Notes: generated by a model from the letters alone, not told the origin. 64,000 bases of DNA from Saccharomycopsis crataegensis (GCF_037102585.1 NW_027043838.1:1715047-1779046), one strand, 5' to 3'. Positions 1 to 12,635 are shown, counted from the first letter of the stretch. Program-made: numbers and translations.

Positions 1-2
1 AC

Positions 3-182
3 CATCATGCCAAATTCGCTCCATATTCAAACTTCAATAACTCTCGCTCGAGCATGTCAATATCCATGAGTGCTAGAAAAGGGTCGAGCTTTAGTGGTAA
101 GGCCTCACAGAAGAATTTTCCACTTCCAAACGGCTTGAAACGGGTTGCTTCATCTCAAATGAGTTCTTACGAATACATTTGA
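3..182 (+). CDS. 3' end of an unidentified protein-coding gene (partial)
   Basis: An open frame enters from the left edge and runs about 59 codons to a TGA at 180-182. The encoded tail is rich in serine, arginine and lysine and ends in SSYEYI, as in the disordered C-terminus of a regulatory or cytoskeletal yeast protein. No domain is visible, so I cannot name the gene. T-rich DNA follows the stop, as expected for a yeast 3' end. Confidence 0.5.
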   Translation, partial: HHAKFAPYSNFNNSRSSMSISMSARKGSSFSGKASQKNFPLPNGLKRVASSQMSSYEYI

Positions 183-591
183 ATTATACAATATCTCAAC
201 GTTATACAATTTTTTTTGCTAAATTCCTTGCTGTCTTTCTTTTTTTTTATGTTTCTTTCTCATTGATTTTCTGTTTTTGGCATCGTTGTTAAATTCCTCT
301 TTTACTTTCGGCATCACCTATATTAGTTCTACAGATAGAGATTCATACGTTATTGATTAACCTTTGATCTTTTGAATTGTTTTATATTATATTTTGTTCA
401 TTAGCTAATTTTGTTTCCATTATTTTTTTTTTTGTTTCATTACATTTTCAGTTCAGTTTCATCCCAGAATAAGAAAAATAAAAACTATATCCCTATACAA
501 TTCCCTCTAATTTACTAAGCTTGTAGATTCCATATAAGGCAATAAACACATACTTTCCATCTAATCCAATCAACTCAAAGTTTCCACAAAA

Positions 592-1125
592 ATGGAAAAC
601 TTTCCTATTGTGCATTTCTGCCCCATCTATCGAAACCAGAACTCGCTCCAAGATATGCAATACGGCTTATCCAATGCACACACCAGGAAGAATAGTAGTG
701 TAACTATTGTTTACAAGCATGGCTAGCAAGCTAGCGCTTTATTTGATGTTTTCTATTCATTCACTTGCGACGACTGGAGAAATGAGCCTAACTGGTATAA
801 GTTCAGTAAAATTTCAGACTCAAGTAATTGTAACCGGCGATACACATTATGCTGTTGAACCTTTTATCAACTGCACCTGGCCCTGTTTTCTTACAAACAC
901 ATGCGAAAATGATAAAATGCTTACTTTATTCTTCATTTTCTTTTATTCGTATTTGGGAATATATTTTAAACTTTACATTTATTTCCAGAACACACTATAT
1001 TGACTCTAAATAGAAACCCTTTTGCGGATATTGAAGAAGCAGTTGATTATGCGGAAGATGAAAACAATATACTCCTAAAAAAAGCGGAGAGAAAACTACA
1101 ATTCATTTTCAATTATTTCTGTTGA
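592..1125 (+). pseudogene. possible degenerate gene with in-frame stops
   Basis: From an ATG at 592 one frame reads protein-like sequence, is cut by a TAG at about 724, then continues for about 40 codons with a Cys/Trp-rich segment (containing TCDDWRNEPNW) before a TGA. A pyrimidine-rich TTTCCAG lies just upstream of another open stretch of about 43 codons ending at 1125, which could be an old exon. I recognise no family. The alternative is chance open frames. Confidence 0.25.
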
Positions 1126-1853
1126 ATTTCACCAGAAGCAAGTAATTATTCCTTTTCGTCTATTCTGATCTGCAAAAACTGCGCAAGACTTCAAAAACAT
1201 CTAAAAAGCTTTCCCCTTCCAGAAAGAATGAATTAGTTTCCCTGGGCATCTGAGATGAAAAACCAACCACACCAAAAAAAAAAACTATTATTCTCATCAA
1301 TATTGAGACATTTAATGAAACAGTAACCATAAGCCGTAATAGTAAAGAGTAATACCGCAGCCAAGCATTAAGTTTGTTCAATTAAATGAGACATTCGACA
1401 TTAGTGGTTTCGTCACTGCTACTCAATCATATTCTCAATTTGGGGACTTGGGGAGAAACAAGTGAGCTCGATTAAATTGTATACTAAGGTATCTAAATAT
1501 TGTTTCTATCATGTATGTCCACCAAAATATCTAACGTAAAATCATCTATTGATTATCTTGAGCCCGAAATGTTCAATATACTCAAATACATTCAAAACAA
1601 AGGGGGAAACAACAATGAAATAACATTATATCATCAGCAGTGGTCATCCGATACTACTGTTAAGCTTTTATACTGCTTCCATAATACCTGCCAGCTCAAA
1701 TATTCAGAGAAAGTACAAACAAAGTAGCGATGGTTTGCTATGTTGTATTTTATTACTCACGTAGCATTTCATGATCCATCTCATCTCTCAAAACAACTGA
1801 ACCAAACTGATCTTCTTCTTTCCTATAGGGGCAAAGATTATTTTCCAAATTAG

Positions 1854-2202
1854 TCAATTCTTTGACTGTGTAATCTGGATTCTATAGAGGCCCCTTAGGC
1901 CACCAAAATCTTCATCAGTTTCCATTTTTTTCTGTGAATAATAAATCCGATCTTTGGAAATCCCAAAATGAAGGTTGCACAGCTTATTGCTCCAAGAATC
2001 AACGGCGGAAGGAGATATATATCCCCTGGTAGCGTCATGTTTTCTCAAGCTTGCTGCCATTTGACTCTAATTCTCTTGCTTCTCCAGTTCATGAAGCTCA
2101 TCTGCGGTTAACCCATTACATTATGATATTTTCAAGAATTTCCCTCTCAATTAGAACATACTTGGTAACCGTAAAGTCTTCGTTAATAATGACAGGATCC
2201 AT
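1854..2202 (-). pseudogene. possible degenerate gene remnant
   Basis: On the minus strand an ATG at 2202 opens a short frame (MDPVIINEDF...). Coding-like sequence continues in shifted frames, including LTADELHELEKQEN and a final 68-codon frame ending at 1854. The repeated frame changes fit a decayed gene rather than an intact one. Its identity is unknown. Confidence 0.25.
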
Positions 2203-4019
2203 GGTGTTGAATAAAGTAGATTTGCTTGATAAAAGAAGAAAATAATTGGGAATCAACCTAATGCTGCTAAGGATATCACAGAATTCATTCTGGGAGAGTC
2301 ATGCTTTTGAAGCGTGATATCCAATTCTGCGCGATTATGTATATTTATGTGAGGATCAGGGGCATTTAAAGACTGCTCTGTTTTATTAGAGCATACTTCA
2401 CCAGCGTCAACACCATGCTCATATGTAACAGTGCGAAATCCATTGGCTTAATGTAGTGTATTGACTACCCCTTCCTTACTGATCTGAAGCATTATCAAAT
2501 TTTTAAGATTATTGGTTCCTAGGTGTGATTTCAAAATGTGATCCAAAATCACAGGGATTGTTATAATAAAATTATACGAAATAATATTAGAAATGAGAAT
2601 ATGAGAAGTAGAGGGTAAAATGAAAGGAGTGAATGCGGATGCATTTGGAAATCGTAAAAATCTACTATACAAGAGCATGGCGACACTCCGGTATTATAAC
2701 ATGATATATTCTTGCATAGAGTGCTTTTCCTCTATAGCAATAATCAATAATACAGTAATGTATTATGCTAAGTGAAGGCTTCGGAATGGAAAATAACTCC
2801 ATATATCTAATACAGTGTCACACATTTGCTATTTAAAGTAAAATGATGTGATAATTCAGATGCGATACCATATTAATTACAAATTACAATTATTATTATT
2901 ATTGTTTCTGTTTTTGTTTTGGTATTATTGCTTTTTTATCGGCATTTTTTCATTTTTGTTTTCGTATCGTTTTTAATGTTTCTAGTGAGAGCAATATCTT
3001 TCTTTTTTCCCGTAATACCAACAAACCCTGTAACAACACAATGTATCACATGTTCCAGTAATATTTCATAGATTCCAATTTCTTCTTTTTTGTCTTTTTT
3101 TGACTAATTTAAAACCTTTGCATCTAGTTGGGATAATCCGGGGTATCGATTTTTCCCTGGCAACATATTAATAGGGTAAATAAGCGAAGCCCCTAGGAAC
3201 TTTAATTTAACATAGTGATGATGTATATAGAAATTTTTTGCTTTTTTGATTCTTAATTGTAAAACAGAGCAACGCGGAATAAATACCGAGAGTAAGATGG
3301 AAGGAAATAGAAGATAAGAGAAGAGATGAGATGCGAATAAAAAGGAGGAGAATGGAAGAGATAGAAGAGAAGAATCGTACTAATAATTATCGAAAGGGCT
3401 AAAAGCACTCTCAAGAAATTTAATAATTGCATGAAGAAGTAATAAAGTACAGAGGTTATTGAGGGATGCAACCTGGTTGATAATAGTTCACGGTACTTCA
3501 AGCTTTAATTGTGTCTATAAATCATTTCATAAGTTCAATTGGAGGCAAGCTGATCAAGCAACCAATGCAAGGTTGAAATACAATTGGAAGATAAATAACA
3601 GGTGCACGTAATCCAGGCAACGTTAAAATTTGACTTACATCTACATAGCAGACGAGTCATAAACCTACCCACCGTATTGCCGCTATAGGTTGGTGATTGC
3701 AAGACACCACCAATATCATACCGAATTGTCAGCACCCATCCGTGCTCCCCGGTCTGCCGCTGCGGTAGACATCATACATTTAGAGGGTGTGTCAGCCGGG
3801 TACCTTCCAGACCCTTTTTTTCTGGTTTCGGCGCGTGTTTTTATTTGTTGTTTTTTTGATGAGGATTATTATGATCATCACCACCAGCAGCATACTTTAA
3901 TATATATTATATGTATATTATATGTGTATATTGCCTACCTTGCGGTCAGTTCTGCGTGTTTTGATTGCCCTGTATAGACGTGATCTTGCTGTCATCAACC
4001 GCTATACTTGGTATCGACG

Positions 4020-7000
4020 ATGAGGCAGCGGCACAGCAGCCGCAAGAAGGGGAGAATACCCACAAGAAATGGTGGCGAAACAAATAGGAAGAAAAACCCT
4101 TTACTGAATAGCCAGATTACGGGGTACGATTCTGAGAAGCCCAGAGAAGAAACAGAATATCAAGCTTTCTATCCTGATTTGGACATCAAAGAACCATTGA
4201 GCGTATACATTGTCAAATCTCTGGATGCTGATTTCGAAGAGTCTGGGTCACAACAACCACAAAAACAACCATTACCAGAAACACTGCCCGGAGATATTAA
4301 AAAGAGGATTGAATTGTCTAACGGAAATTTAACTCAAAATGAAAAGCGGCAGTTAATGAAAGCCATCATGCCAAAACCACCGTTACAACTCTTTATTAAG
4401 GAATTATTGCAATTTAGTGACGAATCAGAAGTTTCATCTCATTCAAAAGTACCCACAAAGACAAAAGCAGAGTTGTATGCATCTTTTAGGAAAATTGCTA
4501 CACCAAAATCCAATAAGAGAGGTCTTGAAGATTCCGATGAAGCTGATACTTACACCATCTACAATAAAAAGAAGAAATTTTTCAACTACATTGAAGAGGA
4601 AAAGCAGCGACAGGAGAATACTCAACTAAAGGAAACCAACGGGGTACCCCGCCAGTGCCCGGACCTATCTTCATCAACCCCAAGCTCAAGAACCCTGGAA
4701 AGTGTATCGTCAACACCCAATTCTTCTATTGATTTCCAAAACCCATTAATGGGTAAGGTTTTGGGCTCAAGCTTATTGTCATCAGGTGGCATAAGAGATG
4801 AAAATTGTGTCAATAGAAATTGTGGTCATCAACAACTTGTAAATAATAATCCACCAACGGAAAGTGCTATTCGCCATCCTTATTTTACACCCCAAATAAT
4901 TCCTAGACCATCATTGGATTTGATTTTAGAAAGAAATCCAAACTTGATTTATCAACAAAGTCGAATCATTACAGAAACATATTTCAAGAAAATTAAGAAA
5001 GCAAGCTTTGATATATCCTCTAATGCAAATTTACTTAATTCATATTTATCCAATGCAAATTTCAAATTGCCTAACAATGAATCGTTTGAGGAATTGAGAA
5101 AAGAAAACCAGATAACCAAGAGTTGTGAATTGTCGGAAAACAACGATGACGACGCCGTTGGTGGTATTGAACCATCATGTAAACTGCTATCCACTCTAAA
5201 TCCAAATATTCAAAAAAGCGAATTCAAGAATAAAATCAGATATTTTGGATTCAAAAAACTGCAAGAATACGAGTTGTCAAGAACCTATATTCGTGAGAAT
5301 GATTATGTCAACACCGAATCTTTTGAATTGGATGTTTTTGAAGAGTTTGCGATATCCCACAAGCTTGATATCAAAGGGTTTAGTATGTTCAGATGCATGT
5401 ATGATATGGATGAACAAGATGATTATTTACTCGGAATAATCAATAAAAAACGGGTAAAGAACAAGCAGGTTTTTATTCCTCCCGAAATATTTGAAATTTG
5501 CATCTCGTTCCTTGAAAAAGAATGGTATTTTTTATCCAAAAGAATCCCTAGAAACATCGACGGAGAAAATGAATTGGCTTTGAAATATGAGAAAGCCAAA
5601 GAATTTGCAAACTTATTTGGTTCGGATGATGGGATTGGAATGGCACCAGAAAATGACCAGCCTTGTGCAGTATGTAACGATAGCGACTGTGATAACCAAA
5701 ATGCCATTGTATTTTGTGATGGGTGTAATATTGCGGTGCATCAAGAATGTTATGGGGTGGTCTTTATTCCTGAAGGTCAATGGTTATGCCGAAGATGTAT
5801 GAATTTGAAGAGAAGGAAAATCCTGTGTGAGTTCTGTCCTTCACTTACCGGGGCTTTTAAACAAACAGATTCTGGCTCGTGGTCGCATCTTTTATGCGGC
5901 TTATGGATTCCAGAATTAGGATTGAAAAGCAATATCTATATGGAAACCATTGATGGGATTGAAAAAATTCCCAAGAGTCGGTGGAAATTGGTGTGTTATA
6001 TATGCAAACAAAAGATGGGGGCGTGTATTCAATGTGCCAACAAGAATTGTTTTCAGGCATTTCATGTCACTTGTGCTAAACGTGCTGGTCTATATTTGAA
6101 AATGCACGGTGGAATCCAGGGGGTACTTCATGATAAAATGAATTTGACGGCATTTTGCGATAAGCATTTACCTAATGATTATCATCATTCGACCCAGGTG
6201 AAAGAAGGGATTGATAAGACCCGGTCGTATTTCTCTATGCTCAACCATCATGAAAATGATGGACCAAAATACAAGACGTTTGGTGATGGTATCAGTTATT
6301 TTGAACATGCCAATATGATGCGGAAAAAATCGTCTCGAACCGTTGTCTCGGCGGTGAAGGCGTTGAAGGATAATAATCATAAAATCTTGCGTTGGCAATC
6401 ACGTAAGGGTACCCCTATTGCCCCTCAACTATTTCTTGATAAATTGATGAAGTTGCTAATTTTTTTGAAAGTGGAGGATGGGGCGGTTGACAAGTTGGCG
6501 CAAACTATTTGCAAGTATTGGGCGTTGAAACGTGAATGGAAAACCAGTCCGTTAATCAAAACTCTTGATGTTTATAATTTATCGAGTGTTGAGAGTTCGA
6601 GCGAGGCGATTAAAAAAATCAAGATGGGGAATGTCATGAATAATGATATTCATAAGTTAATCGATATTTCTGAGGATATTATTACTCGGCAAAAGTTGCT
6701 TTTGGAAGGATACACCAAGGATATTGAAAATATTGAGAAAATTAGTTTTCCAGTATGTGGTTTGATTAAGCCGATTCTCGCCAAAGTTATTAGGTTAGAC
6801 TCGGAAGATCTTTTGAGGCAATATGAGCCATCGGTGGTGAAGGATGGGAAAGTTGTCAAAAATGTGGACATTTTGAGTTTGGATCGAATTGTTGATAAAT
6901 TAGGGAAATCGGGGTACACCAAATGTGTAGCGGAATTCAACAATGATCTAAAATTGTTGTTTAAGAATGTGGAACAATCGCAAGAAAAAAGGGAGAGTGT

Positions 7001-7166
7001 GAAGGCATTACAACAAATACTCCGGCACCAATTCATTGATCAAGTTTATCCTGAGTTGGATAGAGTTAAAAAATTGGAATATGAAATCTTCGAAAAAAAC
7101 CGGGGTAAAGGAGGGTATGAATCGGTGCTTAATGACCTAGAACTTGATGACGTTGCTAAGGACTAA
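4020..7166 (+). CDS. NTO1: NTO1-like PHD-finger subunit of the NuA3 histone acetyltransferase
   Basis: This encodes a nuclear chromatin reader of the BRPF/Nto1 family. In yeast, Nto1 scaffolds the NuA3 H3 acetyltransferase (Sas3). A basic, disordered N-terminus is followed by an Epl1-like region at roughly 410-530, then a classical PHD finger from about residue 549 (CAVCNDSDCDN... FCDGCN...) and directly an extended PHD of the C2HC type to about 713 (CEFCP, GAFKQT, WIPE, CYICK, FHVTCAKRAGLY). That tandem arrangement is diagnostic of the family. I chose the ATG at 4020; the frame is open slightly further upstream only through non-ATG codons. At 1048 residues it is longer than the S. cerevisiae protein, through low-complexity extensions. 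It converges on the SEA4-like gene. Confidence 0.85.
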   Translation: MRQRHSSRKKGRIPTRNGGETNRKKNPLLNSQITGYDSEKPREETEYQAFYPDLDIKEPLSVYIVKSLDADFEESGSQQPQKQPLPETLPGDIKKRIELSNGNLTQNEKRQLMKAIMPKPPLQLFIKELLQFSDESEVSSHSKVPTKTKAELYASFRKIATPKSNKRGLEDSDEADTYTIYNKKKKFFNYIEEEKQRQENTQLKETNGVPRQCPDLSSSTPSSRTLESVSSTPNSSIDFQNPLMGKVLGSSLLSSGGIRDENCVNRNCGHQQLVNNNPPTESAIRHPYFTPQIIPRPSLDLILERNPNLIYQQSRIITETYFKKIKKASFDISSNANLLNSYLSNANFKLPNNESFEELRKENQITKSCELSENNDDDAVGGIEPSCKLLSTLNPNIQKSEFKNKIRYFGFKKLQEYELSRTYIRENDYVNTESFELDVFEEFAISHKLDIKGFSMFRCMYDMDEQDDYLLGIINKKRVKNKQVFIPPEIFEICISFLEKEWYFLSKRIPRNIDGENELALKYEKAKEFANLFGSDDGIGMAPENDQPCAVCNDSDCDNQNAIVFCDGCNIAVHQECYGVVFIPEGQWLCRRCMNLKRRKILCEFCPSLTGAFKQTDSGSWSHLLCGLWIPELGLKSNIYMETIDGIEKIPKSRWKLVCYICKQKMGACIQCANKNCFQAFHVTCAKRAGLYLKMHGGIQGVLHDKMNLTAFCDKHLPNDYHHSTQVKEGIDKTRSYFSMLNHHENDGPKYKTFGDGISYFEHANMMRKKSSRTVVSAVKALKDNNHKILRWQSRKGTPIAPQLFLDKLMKLLIFLKVEDGAVDKLAQTICKYWALKREWKTSPLIKTLDVYNLSSVESSSEAIKKIKMGNVMNNDIHKLIDISEDIITRQKLLLEGYTKDIENIEKISFPVCGLIKPILAKVIRLDSEDLLRQYEPSVVKDGKVVKNVDILSLDRIVDKLGKSGYTKCVAEFNNDLKLLFKNVEQSQEKRESVKALQQILRHQFIDQVYPELDRVKKLEYEIFEKNRGKGGYESVLNDLELDDVAKD

Positions 7167-7778
7167 TCGTTTTTTTTTTATATTTTTTATTGTTTATGTA
7201 TTATTTAGACTGTTATTATTATTATTATTATTTACGCTTACGCTTTTTAGTTTTTTTTTTTTCTAATGAATTCTATAATTACCTGGTTACGAGTAATCTA
7301 TTATTACAAGTGTACATCTTGATAATTTTCATTTTATGATTTTATAATTCAAATTTGTCATTATTTCTCCACCGCCCTAGATTGTCTTTATTATTATGTT
7401 TTCCTATCAGTTCTGTTTTTTAATCAAAACTTCCCTATTTCATGATCACAATGCCTGCTCCCCCTTCTTGACTTCTAAATAATGAGTGAGATTGTATTAC
7501 ATATCGATACAAACTGCCTTCCATCTCACCCTTCAATGGTTTACAAATGCGGTCATACCATCGAAAGCTAAAAAAAAAAATTGTTCCATATATTGTAACC
7601 CATTTTATATGATACCGTGATAAATGGCCAATGTGTCGATGTTGTTTTTCTTATATCAAAGTCATCAAATATTCCAATTAATTGTATTGTTTGACTCTTC
7701 AAATGTTCCACTCCAGTTGGGTATTCGAACACTCCATTGATATTTTTTGTTTTGCTTTCTAATATTTTATTGGGCAAG
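7167..7778. other. convergent 3' intergenic region
   Basis: This lies between the stops of the convergent NTO1-like and SEA4-like genes. It contains T-rich runs and short (ATT)n tracts consistent with 3' processing signals for both. No gene is seen. Confidence 0.6.
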
Positions 7779-10700
7779 TCAAATATTATCGGCCACACAA
7801 TGACAATTGCAATCAGGAACCGGACAAACCGTATGATCCTGGAACCACTGATCCGCGTGCTTCGAATGCATCCCATGGTTACAATTCAAACAGAAACTGC
7901 ACCAATCGCGGAAATAATCCTGGGTATTAACTTTTGGGTCGTTATTGTAGCGAATTGGCGCCCCTAAAGAGTACAAACAAATCGCGCATTTCGGTAATGG
8001 CGCCCCACAAACACAAGTAATGGTGCTATTATCCTTATTCAACATTAGTTTTCTCCCATTGACCCCGCCACCACCACCACCAACTACGGTACCGCCACCC
8101 CCATTGAGAACGCTAACTTTGGCACCTCCACCGATTACTGATCCTCCCACACCACCAGCACCACCACCAGCACTGCTGCAACCAACTCCCGAAGAGGAAC
8201 CATGGTGATGATGATGTTTCCCGTATCCGTGTTGTTTCTTATTATGTAAAAGATGCGAGATGTCTCGATCACACTGGATACACTTGAGGTACAATTGACG
8301 GTCCTTCTTTGGTAAAAAAAACTGGATATCCAATCGTCTGGATACCGTTCCAAGCAGCTTTCTTCCCGAATTACTTTCCACCAGCATCATCGTCATTGTC
8401 ATGGCATCGTCCTGCTGTTGGTCCACCAACTTTTTAGTCGATGATGATTCGTCACCACCGGCACCGATCACTAAGGTTCGTTTACGATACAAATCATTCT
8501 TCAGAAGTTGGCGGCGTTTGATATCGAACCGGGCTCTGATTTTGAACAATTTCCACCCATTGAGTAAATGACAGTACGATGCCATCCAATTATTGGCCCG
8601 TAAATCATCAAAGAACCGAGGCACCGCAAACGCACTAATGAGGGCCACGGTTTGGATATCGGTGTACCGATCATTATAGGTTTGTAATAACGCGATCCCT
8701 TTTCTGGTGAGCCCGGTCAACATGATCCCATCGGGGTTCCCGGTCCGGATCACGTCGGTGGTGGTGATTTTCAAATACTCGGTAAGTTTATCATCCGGAA
8801 GGTACTTCAATGCGATCAATAATTTATCCTTTAATGCCAATGATGGTTCTTCCAACACGTCTTGCCAATTACGATCTGTCAAATACGCAAAGATCGCCCG
8901 TAAATACGGAGATGACAATTTCTGGGATAATTTCCGACACTGGTCTTTCCAAAGCGGCTCACCATCGTAATTATACGACGCTTCTTCGGAGATTCTCTCC
9001 ATATTACGATTGAAGAACCCCATCATTGCTGCAGCAATGATTCTTAAATCCACCACTTCGTAACCTTCTTGTAATGGGCCACGATTCATATCATCATCAG
9101 GAATTGACGAAAGAATATCGATCGCCCGAAGTACGTCACCTTGAAAAACACAAAGTCCCGCGGCCTTTTCATAATACTTCAAAGAGATCAACGTATCGAT
9201 CTTGGTGTCGAATTCCTCTTTGGTAATATACCACCCACAACTAAATAAACAATATCTCCGTTGGATCGCTTTTTTGGTACGGGCGCTGAAATCAATCGAG
9301 GTCATATAAGTTTTGTTGGGTTTATGAACGAGCCCCATGATTTTTTCGAGGATCCGTAAAAACTCTTTTTCTGCCACTTTACTGCTCAACGAGGTGAAAC
9401 AACTATTAATTTCCGGATTGAATCTTTCTTCATCACGTAAGATTTCTTTGATCCCATCCCAGATATTGTAAATCCCTTCAAAACTGATATTCAATCCATC
9501 CTGGATCGTCAATCGCCGACGACAGTTCTCGTTGGAATGGTAGAGCCATTTCCAACAGATCCGGAGTTGCTCGTAATTGGAATTCAAGTAATTCTGATCC
9601 TTGTTGTAGTAATTCTTGTTAAATTGCGAAAAAAGTTCAGAATTCAGGTGTAAATCAGTGAGGTTATAGTTCTGTTGCGCCCGTTGATACATCACCGAGG
9701 CAATATCATCTTGTAGGATTTCACGGATGGGCCTGGATGAACCGGTAGAGCCAGTAGTTTTTTCATCATCTTCATCATCATCACCATCTTTGCTACTATC
9801 ATCATCTTCTTCACCCAGTTCCTCATCAGTATTTAGAATTGATTCAACTTCTTCGTCTTCATCAACTTTTCCAGAATCCTGAGGCTTTTCCGGTTCGTTA
9901 TTATTAAGATTCACATCATTATCATTATTGACCATATCATCTGGATCTCCAATATTATTCACCGGCAGCTCTATCAACAACTCATTACCATTACTGATCG
10001 TGAGAGTATTATAATTGCTAAAATCCATTGATGAATCACCGTCGATCACGGGAACCTTGATCACCTTCCCTGACGCTGTGAGTACTACAAATGATCCAAA
10101 ATATCCTCCATAACTCTCACAGTGATCAAAAGAAATCACTCTTCCTGCTTGTTGTGGGCTAATCTTGGTGTTCTTGCACTTACTGACAAATAACGAGTCA
10201 ATATTGGAGACTTCAATGTTATGTTTGCGGATATTGTCAGGTAAATGGTACGGCTGGACAATATTATTATTATTATTGTTGTTGTTGTTAATATTATCGT
10301 ACGAATCATGGGCTTGCTGGACTTCGTACCCGAAACTCCAACGTTTAATATAACTAGAGGTCTTGGAATCCTGATGTAATGTGGTGAGTTCGTTATAATT
10401 CCATGGGGAGAACCGGTAGCAAGGAACCGCGTTTTTCAACGAGTAAGTTTCTTGAGTAAATACTTTTGGCAAAACCAAGATATTGGTTTCTTTAAACACG
10501 TCGTTGCCGTCGTTATGTTTCTTAATGTATCGACGATCCCAGATGGCAAGATTACCATTTTTTGAATTGACCGATGAGAAGAAATGGTCGGAAAATGGGC
10601 CACTATCAATGTATTCGGCAAACGAGGTAGTGATGGAGAACACTGTTGGGGATCTCGATCTTAAATCAAGTTCTTTTAAACCATTGCTGGTACCGACTAA

Positions 10701-11233
10701 TAAACTTTTGGACGCTGAAGCAATGAATTTCAATGAGACAATGTGATCGTTCTTTAAGTAACTACGATAACTCATCAGTTCAAAAGGACGATCGTAAACA
10801 TGGACCCCATGGTGGCCTTTAGTTTTTTCCAAGCCCACTGCAAGAGTATCCTCGGGACTGAGAGATAAGCAAGTGGAGATCCGTGAACTGGTGGTACGAA
10901 ACACTAGAGGGTCGAACTCGGGGTTGGTGATATCAAAAAGCGTGGGGAAGTTGTTGTTGGCGACCACCACCCCGTGACGAAGACGAGAGTAGTCTAGGCA
11001 GTTGATATTTTCCATAAAGGATTTTGAGTGGAGTTCTCTTACCTCATTCTGGTAATGTTAGGGGGATGTTGGTGATGATTAATAGAGATAGTCAAGATAC
11101 ATACGCTTCGCGAGCCATTCTTGGAGTCTGGAGGCAAGTGGTAAAGAGAGACGTGTTTACCATTGGTACCGATGGAGATGAAGTACTGGTTACCGCTATC
11201 GGCCCATTCGTACGCGGTAATCAACGATGTCAT
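7779..11233 (-). CDS. SEA4: SEA4/MIOS-like subunit of the SEA (GATOR2) complex, two exons
   Basis: Sea4/Mios is a vacuole-associated scaffold of the SEA complex (GATOR2), which controls TORC1 in response to amino acids. The protein has an N-terminal WD40 propeller, an acidic linker, an alpha-solenoid and a C-terminal zinc-binding RING-like module (CVCGAPLPKCAIC, WCSFC, HGMHSKHADQW, CPVPDCNCHC). I infer a 56-bp intron at 11049-11104. Exon 1 (11233-11105) starts at ATG and encodes the first WD strand (AYEWADSGNQYF). The intron begins GTATGT, has CCCTAAC, and ends CAG. Joining it puts both exons in one frame, giving about 1132 residues. A His/Gly-rich low-complexity insert precedes the RING. An intron-less gene starting at the internal ATG (11015) would lack the first WD strand, so I think it less likely. 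Confidence 0.82.
11049..11104 (-). other. spliceosomal intron of the SEA4-like gene
   Basis: On the minus strand the 5' splice site is GTATGT (canonical in yeast), the branch region is CCCTAAC (11057-11063) and the acceptor is CAG. The branch A lies only about 9 nt from the acceptor. Removal keeps the frame open and adds a family-like N-terminus. Confidence 0.7.
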
Positions 11234-11360
11234 CGTGGGATATATATCGATAGTGATATAGGGTTGGAGTGGGGACGCATTTTGACGGTGTTGTTTTGAG
11301 GGGGCGGAAATTTTTGATGGGTGTCTAAGGGCACGCGAGAATGAACTTTGTTATATTTTA

Positions 11361-11490
<130 letters not shown>

Positions 11491-11604
11491 ATTACATCTC
11501 ATTATCTATATTATATTCAATCGTTGTTCATTAATAAAATACAAATCTAGACTAAAACAAAATATACCCATCATTTAACCATCATATAATCATCATACCA
11601 CTAT

Positions 11605-12516
11605 TTAAAGCTTCTGTAACTCTTTAATCTTCTCAATAATATCAAGCCGCCTTTGCATTTGTACATCAATCACCCCATTCAAACTCCCAATATAATCAAC
11701 AGCTTTAGTAAGTATCATCGCCTTATTAGGCTTGGTTTCTTTACCATTCTCATCGTATACAAGCATCAACGGTGGTACAAGCTTACTCAAGTCCTTAATC
11801 CGCTCCTTGATATAATCTCTCCGACGACGCTCTACTGCATTATGGAACTCCCGACGACGCTTTAGTTTGTCTTCTTTGGTAAGGGGTTGTTTGGAGGCAG
11901 GAGGCCTAGATAAATTATTGATGCTAGATGAGAGAGATACCGGGGAATTAAGCGACCCATAAGCGTCGAAAGATTCTCCCCCACCATACGATGAAGGAGA
12001 AAACCCAGTTGTTGTTGGTTGGGTAAGAGGTCTTGCCTGTACGTTGGGGGAGAAGTATTGGTTGTTCAAAAGGTCTGAGACATTGCTGTTTCTTTGGATT
12101 GACATGTTTAGGGAAGGATCATTAGTATAACTGCTATTATTATTATGAAGGTTGGCATCGATCAGCACTGGGCTGGCGACGTTGGTAGGGGTTGAGTCGA
12201 TTTCTTGGAAGGTGTTGTTGAGGTATTGGTTGTTTAGGAGGTGATCAATGTTGATATTATTATCTATATTGTCGTTGGTGTTATCATTTATATTCTCATT
12301 TGTATTCTCATTTATATTCTCACTGGTATTGTCATTGATATTCCCGTATTTGGCCACCATTGATTTGTATAATGTTTCAGCATCGAGGCTCTCATCGTTC
12401 AAATCGAACCCGACGTTCATGTTGTTACTGATAAGTTTGAGAAGGTCCTCGCTGGTGGATTGTTGGGGGGTTATCTTTGAGCCTTCGAAAGACTCGAAGT
12501 TTATGAAGTCGTCCAT
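11605..12516 (-). CDS. RTG3: RTG3-like bHLH transcription factor
   Basis: This encodes a basic helix-loop-helix protein of 303 residues. Its N-terminus is acidic with Asn-rich repeats (NENTNENINDNTND). The bHLH is near residues 217-285, with basic region REFHNAVERRRRDYIKERI and helix 2 NKAMILTKAVDYI. The long loop (PPLMLVYDENGKETKPNK) resembles fungal Rtg3, the E-box/R-box factor that relays mitochondrial dysfunction to nuclear genes, from memory of the family. The ATG at 12516 is chosen; upstream in-frame codons lack an ATG. A GTCAC/CACGTG site lies in its upstream region. Another fungal bHLH factor of this type (Cbf1- or Tye7-like) is the alternative. Confidence 0.6.
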   Translation of the reverse strand: MDDFINFESFEGSKITPQQSTSEDLLKLISNNMNVGFDLNDESLDAETLYKSMVAKYGNINDNTSENINENTNENINDNTNDNIDNNINIDHLLNNQYLNNTFQEIDSTPTNVASPVLIDANLHNNNSSYTNDPSLNMSIQRNSNVSDLLNNQYFSPNVQARPLTQPTTTGFSPSSYGGGESFDAYGSLNSPVSLSSSINNLSRPPASKQPLTKEDKLKRRREFHNAVERRRRDYIKERIKDLSKLVPPLMLVYDENGKETKPNKAMILTKAVDYIGSLNGVIDVQMQRRLDIIEKIKELQKL

Positions 12517-12635
12517 ATCACAATACGAGGGAATAGCAAGCGCAATAAAATACCCAGTAACAGTAGTTATCACCTACTAACGGTATGAGGGCCGAAAAAA
12601 CAAAAAGAAAAAAAAAGGAGGAGGAAAGCTAAAAT

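Larger units (their letters stand above)
183..3960. other. 3.8-kb AT-rich stretch without an intact gene
   Basis: No convincing intact gene is visible in either strand. The stretch has many A/T runs and short broken frames. Two segments (592-1125 and 1854-2202) look like decayed coding DNA and are listed separately. The last few hundred bases should contain the promoter of the NTO1-like gene that starts at 4020. Confidence 0.5.

Noticed and set aside
6650-7036. 128-codon minus-strand frame inside NTO1
   Set aside because: Antisense shadow of the real gene.
8020-8208. Pro-rich open frame on the plus strand
   Set aside because: Antisense of the Gly-rich low-complexity insert in the SEA4-like gene.
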